This document shows positions 57,710-64,000 of a stretch of 64,000 bases of DNA, piece by piece. Origin of the DNA: UBA9676 sp963741615 (GTDB taxonomy: Bacteria > Actinomycetota > Actinomycetes > Streptosporangiales > Streptosporangiaceae). Location: the NCBI GenBank assembly GCA_963741615.1, contig CAVUIU010000019.1, positions 1 through 64,000 of the forward strand, written 5' to 3'. Numbering within the stretch: the stretch's first letter is position 1; each line of letters opens with the position of its first letter. The position numbers and the translations under genes are program-made. The notes beneath the pieces are model-generated. The model saw only the letters and a list, made by a program, of their open reading frames with translations. It ran no database searches and was not told the origin of the DNA.

Positions 57710-58276
57710 TTATTCCGGCTCGGGCGCGCCGCCGATGACCTCGGTGTGGACGCGGCATACCTCTGTCAGGGCGTCATGGTGGTGGCAGCAACTCACCGGC
57801 TGTGCCGGATAGGCGCACAGCAAAGAGAACGGGTACTGGCCGGCCATCTCATTCCACATCGCCTCGACCTCGATGGCGGCATTGGCAAGACCGGTCTCCC
57901 ACAGCAGCGAGACCATCTCGCCGAAGACGCGGACCGGCTGCCCGGCCCCGGCCGCCTGCCGGAGCAGGGGGCTCATGACCCGCCAGAAACCAGCCGGATC
58001 TGGCCAGTCGCCGACCATGAACGCGCGGATGGTCTCGCTTGGGTCAAGGGCCACATAAGAGCCGGGCGCGGCCGCCACGTTGACGCCGGCGTCGGCCAGG
58101 CGTTCTTCGAAGGACCGGCGGTGATCCGGGGCGGCAATCACGATTGCCAGGCCACCGTCCCGGAGTGCCGGAAGAAGATGCTCACTCACCCGCTCGGCGA
58201 GTTCCCGCTCGTCCCGGTAGAACAGAACGACATGCTCGCCACGACCAGCATTGAGGACCTCGGTCCCAGTAGCCAC
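57710..58276 (-). CDS. MEDS-domain protein
   Basis: 188 residues from GTG 58276, preceded by GGTGGAGGCGCTCGC (good ribosome-binding site); the frame stays open to 58441. Single MEDS (MEthanogen/methylotroph DcmR sensory) domain: GEHVVLFYRDERELAERVSEHLLPALRDGGLAIVIAAPDHRRSFEERL, FMVGDWPDPAGFWRVMSPLLRQAAGAGQPVRVFGEMVSLLWETGLANAAIEVEAMWNEMAGQYPFSLLCAYP. Family members sense small molecules or act in signalling, often with anti-sigma modules; here no output domain or adjacent sensor kinase is present. Cys/His cluster VSCCHHHDALTEVCRVH at the end may bind metal. Confidence 0.8.
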   Translation of the reverse strand: MATGTEVLNAGRGEHVVLFYRDERELAERVSEHLLPALRDGGLAIVIAAPDHRRSFEERLADAGVNVAAAPGSYVALDPSETIRAFMVGDWPDPAGFWRVMSPLLRQAAGAGQPVRVFGEMVSLLWETGLANAAIEVEAMWNEMAGQYPFSLLCAYPAQPVSCCHHHDALTEVCRVHTEVIGGAPEPE

Positions 58277-58596
58277 GCGAGCGCCTCCACCAGACAGGAT
58301 CCGGAATTTCCCCCCCATAGTACGCAAGCGGGTCAGCCGGGGGGGTGACCGCACCTGCCCGGGGGCCGTGATCGTGATTGTGATCGGCACAGACGCAGAC
58401 CCGGACTCTGGGCAGTCTTGTGGCGCCCGGCGGCCGACCACGGCATCTTCCGTGGATACTCATCCGCTCATCCACATCATTTCGGGGCGTTGGATCCCTC
58501 GCTTTCCGGCAGGCCCGGGAATTCTGCCGGTTGCGGGCATCGCCATGTTCTTATGCTCAGTCACGGGAGTAACGACAGCGAATCAGCTGGCCTCCG
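58277..58596. other. intergenic stretch, no gene recognised
   Basis: 320 bases between the MEDS gene start and the acyltransferase 3' end. Contains a G-run region (GGGGGGGTGACC at about 58338) and a GTGAT-type short repeat (58366-58382). No gene or terminator convincingly seen. Confidence 0.35.
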
Positions 58597-60442
58597 CTAG
58601 TGGACGAGGCAGCTTGGCCGCTGGCTGCCAGGGCCGGTGGACGGAGTGCTGGCCGCCGGGCCGGGCTGGGGGAAAGCGGAGGCGAGCGCACGGGCTATCC
58701 GGTGGGCGCGCGCGGCGTACCCGCGGGAGGTGTAATGGATGCCATCGGAGATGAACCAGCTGTTCTTGGCTGCCGCAGCCCAGTCATACACCCGCATGTC
58801 CGGGTACCTGGCGCAGGCCTGGATCAGGGCACGATTCCACTGCAGCATGTTGCCCTCGGCGTATGGCCCGCTGGCGAGCAGCGACCTGACGTTGACCCAC
58901 ATGACCGGCTGCCTGCCGATCACCGACATCATCTGCCGGATCCGGGCGGCCAGGCTGACCGGCGAGCCTACGTAGACGTCCGCGGTGTCGTTGGTTCCCA
59001 GGGCAAGCACCCAGCAGCCCCGGTATCCGTCTCGGATCAGCTGCTGCGCGACCGTGTAGGCGTTGGGCTGGTTGTCGTGGGTTTCGACGATCGACCGGGC
59101 ACCGGAGATCTCCGGGATCACCTTGGTCACGCCCACCCGCGCGTACTGCGCGGGGATCCGCCGCCTGGGGTTGGGCAGGTAAGCGGGCGAGACGAGGCCA
59201 TCTGAGGTGGAGTCGCCGATGTGCACCACGGCCCGGCACGCGGTGCGGGCCGGCCCGCTGGCGGCCGCCCGGGACGGGGGCGGGCTGCTGGTGGCGGTGT
59301 CCGCCGGCTGCCGGCTGGCAGCGGAGGTGGCCGATGGCGGAGGCTGGGTGCCCACGGCCGGGCTCGGCGACGGCCGCACGACCCCGGTCAGGCCGCAGCT
59401 GGCCAGCGCGACCACCAGGACGGCCGCCACGGCCGCGACCCGGGTCTGCCGTCCCCCGGTCCCCAGCTGCCATCCGGTTGACCTCGCCTGGGCCCGCCAC
59501 CGGCTGATGGCACCACGGCGGACCGGCTCCTCGATGAACCGCCAGGACAGAGCGGCGGCAACAACGGCCACGGTGACCTGCAGGGTGCCGCGAGCCAGGC
59601 TGTCCCGGCCGTCGGCCGGGGTCGTCAGCACGATGATGGGGTAGTGCCACAGGTAGATGCCATAGGACCGGACGCCCAGCCAGCGCAGCGGCCGCCAGCC
59701 GAGCACCCGGCCGAACCTGCTGGCCGGCGACGCGGCCGATGCCACCATCAGCGCGGTTCCGGCCGAGAGCAGGACCATCCCGCCCCGGTACAGGAACGCC
59801 GAGTACTCGCTGGTGCGCCAGACCAGCACGGCAACAACGGCGAGCCCGGCGGCTCCCACGCCGTCGATGCCCCACCGGGCAGCCTTGGTGGCGTCGCTGC
59901 CCAGGTAACGGCTGGGCCAGACGAAGGCCAGTGCCGCGCCGATCAGCACGGCAAAGGCCCGGGTATCGGTGCCGTCATAGATCCGCGTCGGGTCATATCC
60001 GGGCCGGTAAAGCAGGGCCATCGCCACCGCGGAGACGGTGGCGAGCAGCAGGGTCGCCGCCACCAGCCCCCCGGGGCCCGCGGATCGCCTGCGCTGCCAG
60101 CGCAGCCCGAGCCACAGGAGCCACGGCCAGACCAGGTAGAACTGTTCCTCCACGGCCAGCGACCACAGGTGGCCCAATGGCGAGGGCGGGCCGAACTGAG
60201 CGAAGTAGGAACTGTGCTGGGCGATCAGCCACCAGTTGCTCACATAGCCCGCCGACGCGGCGACCGCCCCGCGGATATCCGGAAGCTGCGGCCGGTCCAG
60301 CAGCGTGACCCAGGCGACGACCACCGCGAGCATCACGAACAGCGCCGGAAGCAGCCGCCTGGCCCGGCGCAGCCAGAAATCGACCAGCTGCAGCCGGCCG
60401 GCCGCCTCCCACTGGCCGAGCAGCAGATCGGTAATGAGATAG
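58597..60442 (-). pseudogene. acyltransferase-3/SGNH protein, C-terminal part (split)
   Basis: In-frame from 60438 to the stop, 613 residues, the rest of a gene whose first 52 codons are at 61866-62021. Membrane acyltransferase 3 (OafA/YrhL-like): LITDLLLGQWEAAGRLQLVDFWLRRARRLLPALFVMML, HLWSLAVEEQFYLVWPWLLWLGL, about ten hydrophobic segments; C-terminal SGNH hydrolase domain with HIGDSTSDG, ALGTNDTAD and DGIHYTSRGYAARAHRIA. These proteins O-acylate envelope glycans or other extracellular molecules. Removing the IS630 element and one ATAG copy gives an uninterrupted 665-residue protein, so insertion inactivated the gene recently. Residual translation from an internal ATG at 60336 is possible but would lack the catalytic N-terminal His region. 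Confidence 0.9.
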
Positions 60443-61865
60443 TGTGCTGCGCCTGAAGTTCTGATGATTAAAGTTGCCTGTTTACGGGGTCAGCTGTCCC
60501 GAGCTTGGCGAGGTAGTCAGCCAGGGAATTCAAGATCTCGTCGGCGGTCTTGGTCCAGGTGAACGGCCGGGGGTTGTCGTTCCAGGTGGCGATCCAGTCC
60601 CTGATGTCGTTCTCCAGGGCCTGCACGGAGGTGTGGACGCCGCGGCGGATCAGCTTGTCGGTCAGCAGGCCGAACCACCGCTCGACCTGGTTCATCCAGG
60701 ACGAGCCGGTCGGGGTGAAGTGGACGTGGAAGCGGGGGCGGCGGGCCAGCCAGGCCCGGATCTCGGCGGTGTTGTGGGTGGCGTAGTTGTCGCAGACCAG
60801 GTGCACGTCCAGGTCGGCGGGCACGGCCTTGTCGATGGCGGTCAGGAACTTGCGGAACTCGATCGCCCGGTGGCGGCGGTGCAGTTCGCTGATGACGGTG
60901 CCGTCGGCGATGTTGAAGGCGGCGAACAAGCTGGTGATGCCGTGCCGCAGGTAGTCATGGGTGCGCCGCTCGGGCATGCCCGGCATCATCGGCAGCACCG
61001 GCTGGGACCGGTCCAGCGCCTGGATCTGGCTCTTCTCATCGACGCACAGCACCACTGCGCGCTCGGGCGGGTTGTGGTAGAGCCCGGCAACGTTGACGAC
61101 CTTGTCCACAAATAGCGGGTCGGTGGACAGCTTGAAGGAGTCCTGCAGGTGGGGCTTGAGATCGAACTTCTTCCAGATCCGGCCGATCGTTGACTTCGAC
61201 AGGCCGGTCCGGGCGGCCATCGAGGCCCGCGACCAGTGCGTGTCCTTGCCCGGCGTGGACTCCAAGGTCGCCACGATGACGTCCTCGACCTGATCCAGCA
61301 GGATCGACGGCGGCCGGCCCGGCCGCGGCTCATCGGCCAGGCCGTCCAGGCGCCGGGCGACGAACCTCGCCCGCCAGCGGTCCACAGTGGACTCATCGAC
61401 CCCCAGATCGGCCGCGGCCTGCTTGTTCGTCCCGCCCTCCGCGCAGCGCAACACGATCTTCGCCCGCAGCGCCAGGTACTGGGCGGTCTTCGCACGCCTG
61501 GCCCAGGCGATCAGCTGGGCCCGCTCCGCCCCGGTCAAGACCAGCTCAGCTTTCCGGCGGCCGACCGGCGCAGCGTCCTCCAGCCCGGCCAGCCGCTCCG
61601 CCACGAACTGACGCCGCCACTTCGACACCGACTTGACCGCCACCCCCAAAGCCCGCGCAGCCCCGGCATTCGACATCCCCTCGGCACACGCCAGGATGAT
61701 CCGGGCCCGGTCAGCCCGCCAGCGCCCCGGCCCTCCTGCCCGGCGCACCAGCTCAGCCCGCTCATCTCCAGACAGCACGATCGGCACAGCAGAAGGACCC
61801 GGATGCGACATAGCCGCAGACTAACGGCTAGTAAACGTAACCCTTAGGATTTCAGGCGCGACACA
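60443..61865 (-). mobile_element. IS630-family insertion sequence
   Basis: About 1423 bases. Ends share TGTG-nn-GCGCCTGAA (left reading in, right complement). Flanked by ATAG at 60439-60442 and 61866-61869; the TA core is the usual IS630 target. Inserted into codon 52 of the acyltransferase gene. Confidence 0.88.
60468..61811 (-). CDS. IS630-family transposase
   Basis: 447 residues, ATG 61811. Two HTH modules (RADRARIILACAEGMSNAGAARALGVAVKSVSKWRRQF, and a second with LRAKIVLRCAEGGTNKQAAADLGVDESTVDRWRARF), then a Tc1/mariner-type DDE core: VVLCVDEKSQIQALDR, VHLVCDNYATHNTAEIRAW and SSWMNQVERWFGLLTDKLIRRG. Intact. Same strand as the interrupted gene. Confidence 0.92.
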   Translation of the reverse strand: MSHPGPSAVPIVLSGDERAELVRRAGGPGRWRADRARIILACAEGMSNAGAARALGVAVKSVSKWRRQFVAERLAGLEDAAPVGRRKAELVLTGAERAQLIAWARRAKTAQYLALRAKIVLRCAEGGTNKQAAADLGVDESTVDRWRARFVARRLDGLADEPRPGRPPSILLDQVEDVIVATLESTPGKDTHWSRASMAARTGLSKSTIGRIWKKFDLKPHLQDSFKLSTDPLFVDKVVNVAGLYHNPPERAVVLCVDEKSQIQALDRSQPVLPMMPGMPERRTHDYLRHGITSLFAAFNIADGTVISELHRRHRAIEFRKFLTAIDKAVPADLDVHLVCDNYATHNTAEIRAWLARRPRFHVHFTPTGSSWMNQVERWFGLLTDKLIRRGVHTSVQALENDIRDWIATWNDNPRPFTWTKTADEILNSLADYLAKLGTADPVNRQL

Positions 61866-62021
61866 ATAGCCGCTCAGCGTGAAAAAAACGCCAACTCCGA
61901 GCAGGCCACCCTGGGCCCAGCCAAGACCCAGGTGATACGCGACGACGGCCAGTACGGCGAGAGCACGCAGCCCGTCAAGACCCGGGAGATAGCGCTGGCT
62001 ATTACGGACTGGCTCAGGCAT
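61866..62021 (-). pseudogene. acyltransferase-3/SGNH protein, N-terminal part (split)
   Basis: First 52 codons from ATG 62021 (AGAGGGGGGCC upstream), ending ...LGVGVFFTLSGY at the IS630 insertion point. Contains the family signature RYLPGLDGLRALAVLAVVAYH with the catalytic His. Reading on into the IS adds only CVAPEILRVTFTSR before a stop. Confidence 0.9.
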
Positions 62022-62332
62022 GGCCCCCCTCTAACCTGCCAGTCAATGACAGGGCCGAGTCGGGATAATACCCACCGAAACGCCCGGCATCACGCAGGCT
62101 CGCGGCCCGCCCGCGATACCTTTACTGGCCGGTTATGCACCACGGAACTGCCCCCGATCCGCCGGGCCAGTTCATCGGTGAACATCACATTGGCCAGGTT
62201 GGACTGGTTATAGGCCTTCGCTGCGGAGCACCTTCTCCCGCCGGGCAGACCGTCAGAAGTGATTTACCCATCGGCTCGGCTTTCAGCGCGACGGCGATGA
62301 TCCAGGTGGAAACGGAGCTCAGCGTGCCGCCG
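62022..62332. other. intergenic stretch, no gene recognised
   Basis: 311 bases between the acyltransferase start and the membrane-protein gene's stop. No convincing frame, repeat or terminator seen. Confidence 0.35.
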
Positions 62333-63184
62333 CTAGCTGATCATGCCGCTCGCCGCGGTGATCACCGCGAGCAGGAACGTGACCAGGGCGCCCAGGCCGT
62401 GACTGAGCGGTATCAATGCCGCCAGATGTCCTCGGGGCTTTCTGGCGCCCCGGGAAGGGTCTGCCCGGACACCGGCGAGTACCTCCTCGACGAGCCTGCG
62501 CATGAGCACCTCATCGGTGGCCGCGCTCGCCAGTACCCGGTCGGTGAGCTTGTCGGCCAGCGCATCTGCCGACGGCGGGGCGAGCATGCCGCCAGGAAAG
62601 CTGGTGCCGCGGGCGCCGGTGAGCGGGCTGGCCCCCGGCGCGGGGTCGGTGTCGGTGTCGGGGTAGGGAGTCCACAGGGTCACCGTGGAGATGCCGAGCC
62701 CGATCCCCGGGATGAGCAAGCCAACCGCCGGCCAGGCCAGCGTGACCCATCCGGTCACCAGGTAGCCGACCCAGACAGCCAGCCCGGTGAGGGCCAGGCT
62801 GAAATGCCCGAACAGGACCGCTGGGGAAAGACCGTCCTTGCGGGCCCGCTGCCCGCGCAGGCCGTCGTGGGCGATCAGCCTGCTCAGCATGTAGGCACCG
62901 ATACTCGCGGTGAACAGCCACGCGATCAGCGTGGCGATGCCCAGCGCCCGGCTGTGCACGACAGCGGCCCCGGCAGGCACCGGCGCCCCTATCCGCCTGC
63001 CGGGGAGCCAGCGGCCAGGAGTCGCCAGGAGCCAGCCTTCCCGGCATCGGTCATCTCCCAATGATCGCCCCGCCCCTGGGTCCGCACCAGCCCTGGCGGC
63101 GTCCGGTGAAGCCCCGGCCGGAGCGGGCACGCGACTGGCCGGTGGGCTGCCTGGTTCCTGGCCCCCGTGCCGTTGCCCTGTCAA
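62333..63184 (-). CDS. membrane protein, unknown function
   Basis: Up to 283 residues, but the start is uncertain (TTG 63184 has no ribosome-binding site; an internal GTG at 62959 would remove a low-complexity N-terminus). Three hydrophobic segments in the middle (ALGIATLIAWLFTASIGAYML, HFSLALTGLAVWVGYLVTGWVTLAWPAVGLLIPGIGLGIS), a cytoplasmic helical part (SADALADKLTDRVLASAATDEVLMRRLVEEVLAGVRAD), and a final segment GHLAALIPLSHGLGALVTFLLAVITAASG. Only 18 bases after the SDR gene, so likely the same operon. Family not recognised. Confidence 0.6.
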   Translation of the reverse strand: MTGQRHGGQEPGSPPASRVPAPAGASPDAARAGADPGAGRSLGDDRCREGWLLATPGRWLPGRRIGAPVPAGAAVVHSRALGIATLIAWLFTASIGAYMLSRLIAHDGLRGQRARKDGLSPAVLFGHFSLALTGLAVWVGYLVTGWVTLAWPAVGLLIPGIGLGISTVTLWTPYPDTDTDPAPGASPLTGARGTSFPGGMLAPPSADALADKLTDRVLASAATDEVLMRRLVEEVLAGVRADPSRGARKPRGHLAALIPLSHGLGALVTFLLAVITAASGMIS

Positions 63185-63202
63185 TGACCCGGCGTCAGCC
63201 GG

Positions 63203-63952
63203 TTACCGCAGGTAGGAGGCGCCGTTGAGGTCAAGGATGGTGCCGCTCGCCCACTCGGCTTCCGGCGATGCGAGGTACAGCACTGCCGCCGCGACCTCGC
63301 CGGGATGAGCGACCCGGCCGAACGGGCTTTGCGCCCTGATCTCGTCGCCCCGCGGCCCGTCAAGGTGCCTGGCCGCCATGTCCGTGTCCACGTAGCCCGG
63401 TGCCACCGAGACGACCGCGATCCCGTGCGGGGCCAGGTCCCTGGCCAGTGACTGGCCGAACGCGTTCAGCCCCGCCTTGCTCGCCCCATAGGCGGGCTGG
63501 CCCGGCTCGCCGCGGAAGGCGCCACGGGAAGATACATTGATGATCCGCCCGCCACCTTGGGCGATCATGTGCTGGACCGCGCACCAGGTCACGTTGGCGG
63601 CGCCGGTGAGGTTGACGGCGAGCGTGGCCTGCCATGCCGCCTGCCACTGCTCGTACGACACGTCGGTGATCGGGTGGGGGGTGAAGATGCCCGCGTTGTT
63701 CACCAGCACGTCCAGGCCACCGAGCGCCGCGCGGGCCTGGTCCACCATCCGGCGCACCGCCTGCGGGTCGGCCAGATCGGCCTGCACCACCGCGTGCCCG
63801 GTGCCGGGCAGGCCCGCGAGCACCCCCGCGGCCAGCGCGGCCGAATGGCCATGGTGAATGGCGACCCGGTCGCCCTGCCCGGCAAAAGCCTGCGCGATGG
63901 CACGGCCGATCCCCCGGCCCGCGCCGGTGACCAAGATCGCTCGCCCGCTCAT
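63203..63952 (-). CDS. SDR family oxidoreductase (FabG-like)
   Basis: 249 residues, ATG 63952. Classical short-chain dehydrogenase: TGAGRGIGRAIAQAFAGQG at 9-27 (cofactor), NNAGIFTP near 88, catalytic Ser in INVSSRGAFRG, and YGASKAGLNAFGQSLARDL near 155 with the YxxxK pair, then PGYVDTDM and the terminal strand GTILDLNGASYLR. Length and motifs fit 3-oxoacyl-ACP reductase-type enzymes; substrate unknown. NAD(P)H-dependent, cytoplasmic. Confidence 0.92.
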   Translation of the reverse strand: MSGRAILVTGAGRGIGRAIAQAFAGQGDRVAIHHGHSAALAAGVLAGLPGTGHAVVQADLADPQAVRRMVDQARAALGGLDVLVNNAGIFTPHPITDVSYEQWQAAWQATLAVNLTGAANVTWCAVQHMIAQGGGRIINVSSRGAFRGEPGQPAYGASKAGLNAFGQSLARDLAPHGIAVVSVAPGYVDTDMAARHLDGPRGDEIRAQSPFGRVAHPGEVAAAVLYLASPEAEWASGTILDLNGASYLR

Positions 63953-64000
63953 CTGACCGACCTTAACCTTCCGCCGACCGCCTTGCCGGCCCCGGCCGGC

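Noticed and set aside
58333..58350. TCAGCCGGGGGGGTGA as another operator copy
   Set aside because: Left arm does not match TCACCC and spacing is shorter; G-run makes chance likeness easy.

Overview
The window is very GC-rich. Genes are tightly packed with many ATGA/GTGA overlaps and frequent GTG starts. Family content (DUF2252, DUF2637, mycothiol-dependent enzyme family, duplicated clpP with a PopR-like regulator, Abhydrolase_9, LuxR/MalT-type ATPase regulator, DUF1269) points to a chromosomal segment of a soil-type actinomycete, probably near Streptosporangiales/Streptomycetales. Genus cannot be settled from the sequence alone.

Layout. (1) 1-4947: a membrane protein with a frameshifted 3' end, a DUF2252 kinase-fold protein and a ClC-type chloride transporter. 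(2) 5038-16600, an accessory island: a five-gene overlapping minus-strand operon (integrase, DUF2637 membrane protein, three unknown proteins); two identical 51-bp copies of a tRNA 3' half (att-like) with hicAB between them; a GyrI-like protein; an IS3-family element; a mycothiol-enzyme-family protein; a dead toxin-antitoxin relic; a SRPBCC protein; and a PopR-like regulator facing a clpP pair in which one subunit lacks the catalytic serine. (3) 16735-25749: phospholipase C-like phosphoesterase, epimerase, DUF1801, alpha/beta hydrolase, orphan FtsX-type permease, FAD monooxygenase and a cytochrome b-like membrane protein. (4) 26010-30889: a short leader ORF coupled to an esterase, then a PAP2-kinase fusion, then an M20 amidohydrolase. 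(5) 30988-49427, a probable membrane/ion/energy stress region: DUF1269, DHA2 MFS, LuxR regulator, PPK2 polyphosphate kinase, DUF7144-like protein, two SulP transporters, a P2-type cation ATPase, CPBP protease, Abhydrolase_9 and a second MFS. Five intergenic copies of the inverted repeat TCACCC-N6-GGGTGA lie upstream of starts in this stretch and nowhere else that I noticed. (6) 49538-64000: M24 peptidase, two unknown coupled genes, MTHFS-like protein, a repeat-tailed membrane protein, an IS1182-family element with a clean CTAG duplication, beta-lactamase-like serine hydrolase, MEDS-domain protein, an acyltransferase/SGNH gene split by an IS630-family element, a membrane protein and an SDR oxidoreductase.

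How they fit together. The best candidate for an undescribed system is the regulon implied by the TCACCC-N6-GGGTGA sites. It links anion transport, cation pumping, drug/solute export and small membrane proteins, with polyphosphate metabolism nearby. A large LuxR-family ATPase regulator is encoded inside the same stretch and is a possible, unproven, controller. Second is the clpP pair with a dead subunit, a 36-bp perfect palindrome upstream, and a regulator ending in an ssrA-like LALAA tail. Third is the int-DUF2637 operon next to repeated tRNA-derived att sites, which looks like a small integrative element without recognisable replication or transfer genes.
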